DNA from: Rhodovulum sp. MB263
Lineage (GTDB): Bacteria > Pseudomonadota > Alphaproteobacteria > Rhodobacterales > Rhodobacteraceae
Reading direction: 5' to 3'
DNA: 38,070 bases
Assembly (NCBI RefSeq): GCF_002073975.1
Contig: NZ_CP020384.1
Coordinates: 3,822,501 to 3,860,570, forward strand
How positions within the stretch are numbered: position 1 is the stretch's first letter; every line of letters starts with the position of its first letter. The position numbers were made by a program, and so were the translations under genes. Of the stretch, positions 1 to 8,724 are shown piece after piece. Below the pieces are notes generated by a model. It saw only the letters and a program-made list of their open reading frames with translations, was not told the origin of the DNA and did no database searches.

Positions 1-846
1 TCCGGAAGCCAGCGCCGTAAGGCCGCGCCCCAGGAGATCAACCGCCCGTTTCTGATCGGTCCGATCAACGTCGCGCTCCGCTTCAGCATGTTTGGCTTCG
101 AGAAGCTTTCCGCGAAGCGCCTCGAGGCTGCGGGCAATCACTCCGATTTCGTCGCCGCGTTCGGTATCGGGCACCTGGCGGTCCAGACTGCCGTCAGCGA
201 CCATGGCCATTGCTTCGCTCACCTCATCGAGCGGACGGCCGATCATCCAACGCAGTAGGAGAGTCGCCCCGATCAGGAGAAGTGCGAACAAAACGACGAT
301 CATTGCCATCGCCGGAGCCATCTCCGTCAGGAAGTAGCCAATCATCGCCTCCTGCGACCAGATCGCCGCGAACGCCCCGACGACACGGCCACTCTTGCCG
401 TAGCGAACCGGAGCGGCGATGGCCAGGCCATCATCCGAATAGACCACGGCACCGCTCTCGATCGCGCGGGCGCTCAATACCTTTAGCAAATCCTGATCTG
501 CGCTCGGACCGTCACGCGTCTCGGCCAGAACGGTCCCGTCAGCCGCCGTGACTTTCACCAGGTCCAGTTCCTCGCCTGCCCCATGAACATATTGTGCCAT
601 CTCGGCCGCGATCTCGGCCTCGTTGCGGAATGCAATATGACCGCCTAGAGCTTCGGAACTGGCCTGCGTCATCTGCGTCATCAGCCGGTCGACCGAGCGG
701 TCCACGAGCTGAAGGGTCGAACGCACCGACAAGGCGATGAGAAGCGCCGCGACGATAGCGACCGTCAGGGCAATCAGACCGGCGATCCGGACGAAAACCG
801 ACGAACCGAAAGACTTCGTCCGTGCGCGGGGGGACTTGGCTTGCAC
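1..846 (-). CDS. Methyl-accepting chemotaxis protein, N-terminal part (C-terminus outside window)
   Basis: Reading leftward from a GTG at 846, placed 9 bases after a GAAGGAG ribosome site, the frame stays open to the window edge (282 codons). A short basic start is followed by a membrane segment (about residues 12-35), a periplasmic stretch of about 130 residues, a second membrane segment (about 168-190, rich in A, M, V, L) and a HAMP domain (RWMIGRPLDEVSEAMAMVAD onward, with a later DEIG motif). After a linker comes RAVDLLGRGLTALASG, which resembles the second HAMP-like helix of alphaproteobacterial receptors. The methyl-accepting and CheA-coupling parts would lie outside the window. A HAMP sensor kinase is the main alternative. 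It sits 24 bases after the periplasmic sensor gene, probably in one operon, and next to flagellar genes. Confidence 0.75.
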   Translation of the reverse strand, partial: MQAKSPRARTKSFGSSVFVRIAGLIALTVAIVAALLIALSVRSTLQLVDRSVDRLMTQMTQASSEALGGHIAFRNEAEIAAEMAQYVHGAGEELDLVKVTAADGTVLAETRDGPSADQDLLKVLSARAIESGAVVYSDDGLAIAAPVRYGKSGRVVGAFAAIWSQEAMIGYFLTEMAPAMAMIVVLFALLLIGATLLLRWMIGRPLDEVSEAMAMVADGSLDRQVPDTERGDEIGVIARSLEALRGKLLEAKHAEAERDVDRTDQKRAVDLLGRGLTALASG

Positions 847-870
847 CTTCACTCTCCTTCGAAAGGCGGA

Positions 871-1449
871 TCAGAGGAACTCTTCCGCATCGACCGCGAC
901 AGTCATCGCGCCGATGGGCTTTCCGGAATCAGGGTCGACAAGCGTGAACGAGATCTGTGCCTGATATTTCATGCTCGACTCGTCGAATTCGACCTCGCCG
1001 AAATCCATACCCTCCGGGCCAACACCGAACGTCTTCTGGTATTTGGCCTCGTCGCCCTGCCAGTAGTCGGATGGAATACTCGATGTCGCCACATTCAGAC
1101 CGCGGGCGTCCATCACGATGATCTCCGTCACCGCCCCTTCCAGAAACATCAGTTGCTGCCGCAAAAAGTCCGACACCGTATTGCCGGTAACGGACTCGAT
1201 CAGCGGCTCCGAAACGGCACCGATTTCAGCAACCCATTGCTTGTCGAGCCGTTCGATATCCTCCTGTGTCAGGTCGACGGTGCGCGCATTCTGCGCGACA
1301 ACCGCATCAATGATCTGCGGCGCGCCGGACCAAGGCGAAACGGAGGCCTCGTAGAAGGCCCGCATCTGGGCATCAAATTCACCTGCCTGGACGGCACAAC
1401 CATGGCCACCGACGAGAAGCACAAGATACACTATGCGAACTGCGCGCAT
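871..1449 (-). CDS. Secreted periplasmic PDC/Cache-like sensor protein
   Basis: A 192-residue protein with an N-terminal signal peptide (basic MRAVR, hydrophobic VYLVLLVGG, cleavage near AVQA/GEF) and no further membrane segment, so probably periplasmic. The rest looks like a PDC/Cache sensory fold: long helices (about 30-90), then a strand region with MDARGLNVATSS, a YWQGDEAKYQKTF stretch, and a final strand pair ending in PDSGKPIGAMTVAVDAEE, the usual end of such domains. It stops 24 bases before the chemotaxis receptor and may feed ligand information to it. Starts at 1473 and 1461 are also in frame; 1449 was chosen for its GAGG ribosome site and the shorter signal peptide. The Cache assignment is an inference from the pattern. 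Confidence 0.65.
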   Translation of the reverse strand: MRAVRIVYLVLLVGGHGCAVQAGEFDAQMRAFYEASVSPWSGAPQIIDAVVAQNARTVDLTQEDIERLDKQWVAEIGAVSEPLIESVTGNTVSDFLRQQLMFLEGAVTEIIVMDARGLNVATSSIPSDYWQGDEAKYQKTFGVGPEGMDFGEVEFDESSMKYQAQISFTLVDPDSGKPIGAMTVAVDAEEFL

Positions 1450-1840
1450 GGAAAGCCTCATTAGATTGAACATCGACCGCAAGCCGCGAACTATGACAGC
1501 ATATTACGTAACGTTACCCCATAATCGCTGCGCATTTCTTAACCGACCTCGCATCGACAAACCGCTTTCCGGTTACGGCCCCGGAGCAGTCCGGCCATCA
1601 ATTTTTTTCGATTACGAGGCTTCAAAGCCTGCCATTCGATGGCCTACTCTCGTTTTAATACATTGATATAAAAATAAATAATGTCAAATTTAGCCTGTCA
1701 GGTCCGCCCGGCGCCCCGCGGGACAGCTTGTAGAGGCCACTTGCCGCCGTTCCGCATGAACAGGGTAAAATTCCTAAAACTCGACCGATGCGGGTTGGCC
1801 CTGGCTCTGATCATGTGACCGCCCCCCCGACGACATCTGT
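1450..1840. other. Intergenic, AT-rich, no gene recognised
   Basis: About 390 bases between the sensor gene and the IS110-type remnant. The part near 1600-1690 is markedly AT-rich (runs such as TTTTTTT and ATAAAAATAAATAATG), unlike its surroundings. I see no convincing coding region. It probably holds the promoter of the leftward sensor/receptor pair and the outer flank of the transposon debris. Confidence 0.5.
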
Positions 1841-1882
1841 GTGCCAAGCTTGGTCTGCGATGATCCAGATAGGAGGACGGTC

Positions 1883-2219
1883 ATGTCGGAGATTATAAGG
1901 ATCGGCCTCGACCTGGCGAAGAATGTGTTTCAGGCGCACGGTTCGGAAGCTCTGGGACGGGCAGTGCTGCGCAAAAAGCTTCCGCGGGATCAGACTCTGG
2001 ACTATTTCGGGCAGTTGGAGCCTCGCACCGTGGCGAAGGAAGCCTGCGGCTGCGCGCATTTCTTGGGTCGGAAGACAAATAAGCTGGGCCACGAGGTGCG
2101 GTCGATCCCGCCCGCCCATGTCAAGCCGCTTCGTGAAGCAGTAGAAGAACGACGCGGCCGCTCCAGAAGCGATCTGCGAGGCCGCCATGCGCCCCACAAT
2201 GCGTTTCGTCGAGTTCAGC
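1883..2219 (+). pseudogene. IS110-family transposase, N-terminal fragment, frameshifted
   Basis: From an ATG at 1883 with an AGGAGG ribosome site the translation reads IGLDLAKNVFQAHG, the start of an IS110-type DEDD transposase, and runs to the family segment PPAHVKP. Near 2127 homology moves to another frame: FVKQ, a TAG stop at 2142-2144, then KNDAAASEAICEAAMRPTMRFV, matching the family segment KNDAADAEAI. The coding sequence therefore carries a frameshift and an in-frame stop. It ends abruptly near 2210-2220, where sequence of a different transposase begins. The C-terminal half, with the serine-containing domain, is absent, so this is a dead remnant. Confidence 0.8.
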
Positions 2220-2430
2220 CGGCACACGCTGCTGACGTTCGACGACTATCTTTATGCGCTGCAGCCGACGACCCCACACCTGACCCGATCTGCGCTGCAT
2301 CGGTGCCTTCAGCGATGAGCCACGATGCGCCAGTGGTTCAAGCGCCATGGCGAATGCATCTCGCGCCTGTCTGATGTCAACGGCGACAAGCCGAAGCGTC
2401 AACGATTCAAGCGCTACACAAGCCATGTAC
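2220..2430 (+). mobile_element. IS481-like transposase fragment fused to the IS110 remnant
   Basis: Starting at 2220 the frame reads RHTLLTFDDYLYALQPTTPH followed by LTRSALHRCLQR, then a TGA. In another frame from about 2345 it reads RHGECISRLSDVNGDKPKRQ and RFKRYTSH. Together these match the helix-turn-helix and linker region of IS481-type integrases (family pattern LDDCLYALQ, LTRSSLHRCLQRHG, DKPKRQRF). A frameshift or stop separates the two parts, and nothing of the DDE catalytic domain follows. The fragment lies directly behind the IS110 remnant and ends about 70 bases before the flgI stop codon. Confidence 0.7.
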
Positions 2431-2503
2431 CCGAAGTCCTTCATCTTGTCGCCAGCAACCAAATATGGGACGCTCACCGGAACGAGATGCGGCCTGGGAT
2501 TCG

Positions 2504-3607
2504 TCAGCGAACCAAGAAATCGGCGTGCAGCGCACCTGCAGCCTTGATGCTTTTCAAAATGTCGATCATGTCGCGCGGCGAAACTCCGAGGGCATTGAGT
2601 CCGGCCACAACCTCGGAAAGCGAAGTTCCCTCGTTGATCTCGGCCAGGCCGGTCCCCGGCGCTTCTTCAATCGCGGCCTGTGTGCGCGGAACGACAACCG
2701 TCTGGCCTTGCGCAAAGGGATTCGGCTGAATCACGAGAGGTTCTTCCTGAACCCGCAGAGTCAGATTGCCTTGAGATACCGCCACGCGCGAAATCCGCAC
2801 ATCCTCGCCCATCACGATAGTGCCCGACCTCTGATCGACCACGACTGTGGCCTTCTGCTGAGGTTCGACCAAAATACCTTCGATGCGTTGCAGCGCATGT
2901 GCCGGCGAGGGAGCGCGGGTCGCAGCGATGTCCAGCATGACAGTGCCGGAGTCGAGCATGCGTGCAACCCCGCGACCGTAATCGTTGTTGATCGCAGCCT
3001 CGATCCGTCCCGCAGTGGTAAAGTCGGGATTACGAAGCGCCAGGCGAAGCCGTCTGAGCGATGTGAAGTCGAAATCGATCTCACGCTCGACCCGCGCTCC
3101 GGAAGGAATAACGCCCGATGTGGGAACACCTTCTACCACCCTTGCTCCGTCACCCTCCGCAGACGCGCCTCCTGCAATAACCGTCCCCTGTGAAACGGCG
3201 TAGATCTGTCCATCGGCGGCGTTGAGAGGCGTCATGACAAGCGTTCCGCCCAACAGGCTCTTGGCATCACCAATCGCCGAGACGGTGACGTCGATCTGGG
3301 AGCCGGACCGCGCAAAGGGTGGCAAGCTGGCCGTCACAAGAACGGCTGCAACATTCTTGGGACGGAATTGCTCTCCGGTAACGTTAACACCGAGCCGCTC
3401 GAGAATGTTGGACATGATTTCTTCGGTGAAGGGCGCATTCCGGATACCGTCACCGGTACCGTTGAGACCGACGACCAGACCATATCCGACGAGATCGTTG
3501 CCGCGCACGCCATCGAACTCCACCAGGTCCTTGATGCGGATCGGGGCTGCGGACGCCGGAAATGCGACAAGCATAACAGCGAGGAGAAGAGACAGACGAC
3601 GGATCAT
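2504..3607 (-). CDS. flgI: Flagellar P-ring protein FlgI
   Basis: A 367-residue protein, the usual size for FlgI. It starts with a clear signal peptide (MIRRLSLLLAVMLVAFPASA, cleaved before APIRIKDL), as expected for export to the periplasm, where FlgI forms the P ring around the rod in the peptidoglycan layer. Family signatures include RIKDLVEFDGVRGNDLVGYG, GLNGTGDG, MSNILERLGV, KNVAAVLVTASLPPFA and, near the end, LNALGVSPRDMIDILKSIKA with AGALHADF. The start codon overlaps the flgL stop by 4 bases (ATGA), so the two are translationally coupled. It is the last flagellar gene in this direction; transposase debris starts about 70 bases beyond its stop. Confidence 0.97.
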   Translation of the reverse strand: MIRRLSLLLAVMLVAFPASAAPIRIKDLVEFDGVRGNDLVGYGLVVGLNGTGDGIRNAPFTEEIMSNILERLGVNVTGEQFRPKNVAAVLVTASLPPFARSGSQIDVTVSAIGDAKSLLGGTLVMTPLNAADGQIYAVSQGTVIAGGASAEGDGARVVEGVPTSGVIPSGARVEREIDFDFTSLRRLRLALRNPDFTTAGRIEAAINNDYGRGVARMLDSGTVMLDIAATRAPSPAHALQRIEGILVEPQQKATVVVDQRSGTIVMGEDVRISRVAVSQGNLTLRVQEEPLVIQPNPFAQGQTVVVPRTQAAIEEAPGTGLAEINEGTSLSEVVAGLNALGVSPRDMIDILKSIKAAGALHADFLVR

Positions 3608-4614
3608 GGCATATAGTTCGTGAAGCTAAGGCGCGCCAGGCGCGCGGTGACCTTGTAGAGCGTTTCGATCTGTGCCTCGACAGCATCCATCTCGGTTGCG
3701 GTGTCGTAGGGATCGACGCCAAGGACCCCCTCGCGGGCGAGCAACAGCATCGTCCGGTTTGCGCCGTTCTCGGTCTCGATAGATTCGATTTTTTCCTGGC
3801 GCACCCCCAGCAACGCCCGTAGCTCGGTAACAGCGCTATCGGCAGAGAGAAGGCCCTCGCCCGCGGATTGGGCCAGCAGCGACCGCAGCACCGGATTACC
3901 TGACAAGACGGTTTCATCGGCCAGCAACGCCCCGGTAGCCAGAAACTTCAAGACGTCACGAACCGCCGGATCCAGCGCGGTGACATCGAGACGGACAGTC
4001 TCCGTCTCGTTGAGGCGGATCGATCCGACCGGGGTCGTCGATCCCTGATAGGCAACGGTGTCGAAGCCACCGGGGGTGTTGAACCAGTCGTCGATGGCAG
4101 TCTCGATATCGGTGACACTCGTCAAACCACTGATCGTCGCCCCCAAAGCAGAGAGTATCGTGTCGGCACTGGCGAGCGCTGAAGTATCGGTCGCATCGCC
4201 AGCGAACAGCGCCCGACCGGCGAAGCGGGTGTTCAACGCAGCGACCACCTGACGAAACTGCTCTTCGGCCTCCTGACCCGCCGCGACGATCATGTTTCCA
4301 TGCTGTCCCGATGATCCATTGATCAGGCTCGAACCGATTTCCTTCGCGGTATCGCTGACCACTCCGAGCGCAGCCTGCATCACCTGGGCGGTCGATTTGG
4401 TCTCGGATGTAGCAAGATCATAAGCGTCGAGCAGGGTCAGGCTGCGGTCGATGGCCCCGAGAGGACGGAAATCACCGCGCACACGGGCAGCCGGATCGGC
4501 CGTGACCCCGCTGATGAGCTCTTCGGTGAGGCGCGCAAACTGTGCCTTCACTTCGGCATTGCGGATGCGCAGTCCGAGTCCTTGAGCGAGATCTCCCATT
4601 GAAATTAAGGACAT
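3604..4614 (-). CDS. flgL: Flagellar hook-associated protein 3 (FlgL)
   Basis: A 336-residue protein with the flagellin-like heptad N-terminus (about residues 1-80) and C-terminus (about 250-336) that pack as coiled coils in the axial filament. The middle carries IVAAGQEAEEQFRQVVAALN and RFAGRALFAGDATDT, matching the FlgL/flagellin pattern FAG. The C-terminal helix includes DAVEAQIETLYKVTARLARL and SFTNYMP. FlgL joins the hook-FlgK junction to the flagellin filament. The gene lies 3 bases after flgK and overlaps flgI by 4 bases, inside a leftward operon. It is divergent relative to enteric FlgL, as usual in alphaproteobacteria, but its position between flgK and flgI supports the call. Confidence 0.92.
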   Translation of the reverse strand: MSLISMGDLAQGLGLRIRNAEVKAQFARLTEELISGVTADPAARVRGDFRPLGAIDRSLTLLDAYDLATSETKSTAQVMQAALGVVSDTAKEIGSSLINGSSGQHGNMIVAAGQEAEEQFRQVVAALNTRFAGRALFAGDATDTSALASADTILSALGATISGLTSVTDIETAIDDWFNTPGGFDTVAYQGSTTPVGSIRLNETETVRLDVTALDPAVRDVLKFLATGALLADETVLSGNPVLRSLLAQSAGEGLLSADSAVTELRALLGVRQEKIESIETENGANRTMLLLAREGVLGVDPYDTATEMDAVEAQIETLYKVTARLARLSFTNYMP

Positions 4615-4617
4615 GAC

Positions 4618-6087
4618 CTAGATCTCCAGCAACATGTTGATCAGTTCGTCAATCGTCTGCATCACCTTCGCATTGGCGGCATAGGCCTCCTCGAACAGCA
4701 TCAGCATCTGCAACTCGTAATCGGTATCGACGCCGTCGGCGAGTTCGGCCTCGCTGAGCGCCGAAGCGCGGGCAGAGCTAAAACTGGACTGCTCGATCGC
4801 GGACTGCGCCCGAACCGAAATCCCGGAGACGACTTCGGAGGCGAGATCAGCCATGGTGAAGGATTGGGTGATATAGGATCCCGAACTCGGAACCCGGCTC
4901 GCGGTCAAGGCGTCACCCATGGCATTGAGAAGACTCGCATCTCCCACCGAGCCCGGCGCCCCCGCCATCAGCCCGCTGCGAAGGCGCCAAAGTGCACCGC
5001 CTTGATCCGGATCGGCGACGAGGTTCACCCCGATCCGGGTGGACAGCCCGGTTTCGGCGTCAGGATAGGAAACGAGATTGAAAGCAGCACCGAAATTCGT
5101 GAACAGCCCCGCATCTCCTGTCCCCAACGAGGCATCGACCGCCGGATTCTGGAAACGCTCGATGAGGTCGCGAGCAAGCGCGTCAAGCTCGGTCTGCGCG
5201 TCGACCGCAGCTATGTCTCGTTGCCCGAACAGGGCTTCGAGACTGCCCCCGCCCATCGCGGCATATGTCCCGGACACCCGAACCGGCTTGCCGTTCATGG
5301 TCAGACCGTTCAGCGCGCCGCCTTCGAGCGTCATCTCCGGAACGATCACCCCGGCGCTGGCGAATTCGAACTCTGCCGGCGGGCCGTCAATCAGCGCGGC
5401 ACCGTTTTCGGTATAGAGGGCGACCGTGCCGTTGTCGCGCGCGATTTCGCGAAGCGGAACGATCCCCGCGATCTTGTCGATCAGGATCTGACGCTGATCG
5501 ACGAGAGCACTGGCATCGTTGTTATAGGAATACTGCTTGAGGATTTCGGTATTGAGGTCCGCGACCTGCTGAAGTGTCTCATTGAGGGTCCGGACATTCG
5601 ATACGATACCCGCTTCGGCATCCATCCGCGACTGCTGGATATCATCTGCCGCCTCCTTGATCCGTCCGGCCAGATTCTGTGCGGCCGTCAGCACATTGGC
5701 AAGCCGCGCATCGCTGTCGGGTCGGCTGGATGCCGCAACCAGAGCCGACTCGAAAGCGGAAATGCTGCCGGAAATAGAGTCGGCACTGTCTGAAATTCCG
5801 AAGGCGGCCTCGAGTTTCGAGAGGCCATCGGCACGTGTCTCGGCCTCGGCCGAAGCCGCATCGGCCAAGCGTCGGTCGCCGATCAGTTGCTGGTTTACGT
5901 CGCGACGCACTCCCACGATCTTCACACCGCTGCCTGACGTGGAAACGGTGTTCGGTGTGGTTTCCAGAACGCGCCGTCCGTAGCCTTCCGTCAGCGCGTT
6001 GGACACGTTCGACGAGACGACCTGGGCGCCGCGGGAAGCGGCATTGAGGCCGGATAGGGCGTTGGCCAGGCTGGCGCTCAGGCTCAT
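4618..6087 (-). CDS. flgK: Flagellar hook-associated protein 1 (FlgK)
   Basis: A 489-residue protein. The N-terminus SASLANALSGLNAASRGAQV then VSSNVSNALTEGYGRR is the rod/hook/HAP signature, and the C-terminus ELADGVDTDYELQMLMLFEE with AYAANAKVMQTIDELINMLL is the matching C-terminal helix. These two ends form the coiled-coil core, and the middle is variable. FlgK is the first junction protein between hook and filament. It starts 34 bases after flgE and ends 3 bases before flgL, in the operon motB-flgE-flgK-flgL-flgI. A GAGGTGAC ribosome site precedes the ATG. Confidence 0.95.
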   Translation of the reverse strand: MSLSASLANALSGLNAASRGAQVVSSNVSNALTEGYGRRVLETTPNTVSTSGSGVKIVGVRRDVNQQLIGDRRLADAASAEAETRADGLSKLEAAFGISDSADSISGSISAFESALVAASSRPDSDARLANVLTAAQNLAGRIKEAADDIQQSRMDAEAGIVSNVRTLNETLQQVADLNTEILKQYSYNNDASALVDQRQILIDKIAGIVPLREIARDNGTVALYTENGAALIDGPPAEFEFASAGVIVPEMTLEGGALNGLTMNGKPVRVSGTYAAMGGGSLEALFGQRDIAAVDAQTELDALARDLIERFQNPAVDASLGTGDAGLFTNFGAAFNLVSYPDAETGLSTRIGVNLVADPDQGGALWRLRSGLMAGAPGSVGDASLLNAMGDALTASRVPSSGSYITQSFTMADLASEVVSGISVRAQSAIEQSSFSSARASALSEAELADGVDTDYELQMLMLFEEAYAANAKVMQTIDELINMLLEI

Positions 6088-6121
6088 GTGTCACCTCCTC
6101 TTCCCGCTGCCGACGCGCGGA

Positions 6122-7435
6122 TTACCGTTTGATGTTCGTCGTTTCCTGAAGCATCTCGTCGACGGTCTGGATGACCTTCGCATTCGACGAATAGGCGCGC
6201 TGGGTCTGGATCAGGTCCGTCAGTTCGCCAGCAACGTCGGTTGCCGACTCCTCCAGCGCGAAGCTCACCACATCGCCGGTCGGCCCGTCGCCCGCATCCC
6301 ACATGAAGAACGAGCCGCTGGTATCCGACGGGCTGTAGCACTGGTTGTCATGGGTATAGAGACCGTTCGGGTTCGACACATCGACAATCGGCACCTGATA
6401 GAGGGTACGGGTGATCCCGGTATCGAAGTTCGCGCGGACGAATCCGTTCGAGTCGATCTCGATCGAGGTCATGTTGCCCACCGGAAAGCCGTTCTTGGTG
6501 ATGCTGGTGGGCGCGAAGCTGTCCGACAGCTGGGTGGTGATCGACCGGCTCTGGAAAGCGCCGATATTGATGTCCATGTTGTCCCCGTTCGGACCGACCT
6601 GAACCGTCAGGATACCGCTTGCCGGGTTCCAGGCGCCCCCGATATTGTTGGTCGCACTGATCAGTGTCCCGCCATATTGCTGGCTGTCATCGAAAACGAG
6701 ATCGTAATCGCCGACGACCGCTCCGGTCGCCGAGTCGGTCAGCGTCATGTTCCAGCTGTTGGAGAGGCCCGGGGCCGATGTGTCAGGCGTATAGACGACG
6801 TCGATGCTCTGCGACGTCCCGAGATTGTCGAAATACTCGATCGACAGGGACAGCGGATCCCCGGTGGCCGAACTCGCATCGTAGGCGGTCTCGGTGGCGG
6901 GCAGGTTGACGCCGAGCGTCATTTCGGTCGTCGGCTCGGTCGCGAACTGGTTGGTCTGGATCTGGATTGGCACGAGATCATCGGTGGTGTCGCGCGAATA
7001 GGACGGAATCGAGCCGTCCGCATCGGCTGGCCATCCCATCAGCACAAGGCCCGTCGTGGTCTTTAGATATCCGTCCTCGTCGGTCCGGAAGGAGCCGGTG
7101 GTGGTCATGTACATCGTGTAGTTGCCGACATTGGAGATCAGTTCCGATTCCGTCATTACCGGCAGGAAGCCGCGGCCACGGACCGCAAGGTCGGTGGCAT
7201 TGGCGGTGGTCAGAAGCGCACCGGCCTGGTCGATCATCCGCGTGGTCGTGGTGCGCACGCCGCCGGCCGAATAGGTCCCCCGCGATCCGTTGATCACCAT
7301 CGAGTGGAAATCGGCTTCGGCCGCCTTGTAGCCATAGGTCGAGGAGTTCGCGATGTTATCGGAAATCGTCGCCAGGCGGGTAGCGTTTGCCGCGAGACCG
7401 GCCACGCTTGCGTTGAGCGAGGAAGAAATCGTCAT
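6122..7435 (-). CDS. flgE: Flagellar hook protein FlgE
   Basis: A 437-residue protein with the axial N-terminus MTISSSLNASVAGLAANATR and LATISDNIANSSTYGYKAAE, the hook motif DLAVRGRGFLPV (about residues 82-93) and FRTDEDGYLKTTTGLVLMGW, and the C-terminal helix LTDLIQTQRAYSSNAKVIQT followed by VDEMLQETTNIKR. The D1/D2 middle is Thr/Asp rich. It polymerises into the hook, the universal joint outside the outer membrane. An 86-base gap separates it from motB; the leader ends in AAAGAGGCG before the ATG. I looked for sigma-28 or sigma-54 boxes in that gap and found none that were convincing. Confidence 0.96.
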   Translation of the reverse strand: MTISSSLNASVAGLAANATRLATISDNIANSSTYGYKAAEADFHSMVINGSRGTYSAGGVRTTTTRMIDQAGALLTTANATDLAVRGRGFLPVMTESELISNVGNYTMYMTTTGSFRTDEDGYLKTTTGLVLMGWPADADGSIPSYSRDTTDDLVPIQIQTNQFATEPTTEMTLGVNLPATETAYDASSATGDPLSLSIEYFDNLGTSQSIDVVYTPDTSAPGLSNSWNMTLTDSATGAVVGDYDLVFDDSQQYGGTLISATNNIGGAWNPASGILTVQVGPNGDNMDINIGAFQSRSITTQLSDSFAPTSITKNGFPVGNMTSIEIDSNGFVRANFDTGITRTLYQVPIVDVSNPNGLYTHDNQCYSPSDTSGSFFMWDAGDGPTGDVVSFALEESATDVAGELTDLIQTQRAYSSNAKVIQTVDEMLQETTNIKR

Positions 7436-7521
7436 TTGGGGGGCGCCTCTTTGCTGCTATTCCCGTTGCACCAGAGGTACGGCCTTTGTCTTTAACGGGG
7501 CCCTAACATTCAAAATTTTCT

Positions 7522-8394
7522 CTAGTTTCTCAGGTCCGACCTCAGGAGTGTCAGTTCGAGCCGGTTATTGCGGACCGCCATCGGCCGCGCGATCGCGGGT
7601 TTGCGATCGGCAAATCCGGTGACCCGCTCGATCCGCGCAGGCGCCACACCGACATCTTCAAGCATCTTGCGGGCGATCTGGGCATGAAGGGTGGAAATGT
7701 CCCAGACCGGATTGTCGACCAGAACGATGGGCCGGGCGCTGACGTGACCGGCAACCGACACCTTGTTGCGCACGATGGCGAAGGCGGCCCCGATCACCTC
7801 CATCAGCCGGCCGAGGATCTCGGTCGGACGGTCGCGATCGTCGAAAAGCGGCACGCCCTCGATGTCGAAGAGCTCGATGACGAGGCCCTCATCGGTGAGC
7901 CGGGTCACGATATGTCGCATCATCTGTTCGCTCAGGACCGTTTCGCCGCTCTTGCCATTGAGCATGTCCTCGACCTGCCTCAGCACCTCGTTCTCGGCCT
8001 CGGCTTTGGCAGCGGACGCGCTCTCGTCATCCTTCTGCACCAACGGACCGCTGCCGATCTCGCCCTTGGCCTGACGGTCGGGCGTGGGGCTGGGACGGCT
8101 CGCCCCGGTGCCGCGCTGGGCAAGCGTCTCCTCGGAAAAGATCGAATCGCCGCCGAACGCGCCTTCGCCGCCGCCGGACACGCGGTTCACCGGAATTGTC
8201 GGATTGAAGTAATCCGCGATCCCCTTGCGTTGCTTTTCTGTCGTCGCGTTCAGCAGCCACATCAGCAGAAAGAAGGCCATCATGGCCGTCACGAAGTCAG
8301 CGTACGCGACCTTCCAGGCACCGCCATGGTGCCCATCGCCTCCGACAACCTTCTTCCGTTTGATGATGACTGGCGCGTTGGTTCCAACGGCCAT
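7522..8394 (-). CDS. motB: Flagellar motor stator protein MotB
   Basis: About 290 residues from the ATG at 8394, which follows an AAAGAGGTGG ribosome site; an upstream start at 8412 would add six residues and has no such site. The N-terminal part HHGGAWKVAYADFVTAMMAF FLLMWLLN is the MotB plug and single membrane helix, with the proton-binding Asp in YADF. A linker rich in G, S and P follows. The C-terminal OmpA/MotB peptidoglycan-binding domain is recognisable though divergent (LVIELFDIEGVPLFDDRD, VSVAGHVSARP, DISTLHAQIARKMLEDVGV, RNNRLELTLLR). MotB anchors the MotA/B stator. No motA gene is adjacent in this window. It heads the flagellar operon. Confidence 0.93.
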   Translation of the reverse strand: MAVGTNAPVIIKRKKVVGGDGHHGGAWKVAYADFVTAMMAFFLLMWLLNATTEKQRKGIADYFNPTIPVNRVSGGGEGAFGGDSIFSEETLAQRGTGASRPSPTPDRQAKGEIGSGPLVQKDDESASAAKAEAENEVLRQVEDMLNGKSGETVLSEQMMRHIVTRLTDEGLVIELFDIEGVPLFDDRDRPTEILGRLMEVIGAAFAIVRNKVSVAGHVSARPIVLVDNPVWDISTLHAQIARKMLEDVGVAPARIERVTGFADRKPAIARPMAVRNNRLELTLLRSDLRN

Positions 8395-8517
8395 AGCACC
8401 ACCTCTTTTCACCCGCCCCCAGCTTTAGAACGCGGACATGAACAGCGACTTAATCCAAAAAAGTGGCATAAATCAGGTGAGACTCTGCGCGCGCTTGTCC
8501 GCGACCCCATGGTCTGA

Positions 8518-8724
8518 CGCAGTCAGGGCCAGGGCGCGTTCCGCTCGGCCGTGACCCGCTTCATGACCGCCAACACCGCCGGATCGCCCGGCGCGGTGCG
8601 GGCGCTGATCCGGCCCGAGCTGTGGGACTTCCTGGACGGCACGCTGATCGAGGGCACCGCCATCTCGGAATTGGAGCGCCTGGTGAAGAATATCCCGGCC
8701 GGGAACATCGCCATGGCCCATAAC
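8518..8724 (+). pseudogene. C-terminal fragment of an unrecognised gene, cut by an IS21-type element
   Basis: An open frame follows a TGA at 8515-8517 and reads FRSAVTRFMTANTAGSPGAV, RALIRPELWDFLDGTLIEGT and AISELERLVKNIPAGNIAMAHN up to 8724. There the IS21-type terminus starts and supplies a stop codon two codons later. The composition is that of a real folded protein, and codon use is high-GC like core genes. There is no start codon or ribosome site, so both ends seem lost. I do not recognise the family. Confidence 0.45.

Noticed and set aside
7436-7521. Sigma-28 or sigma-54 promoter in the motB-flgE gap
   Set aside because: I looked for TGGCAC-N5-TTGCA and GCCGATAA type boxes and found only poor matches.
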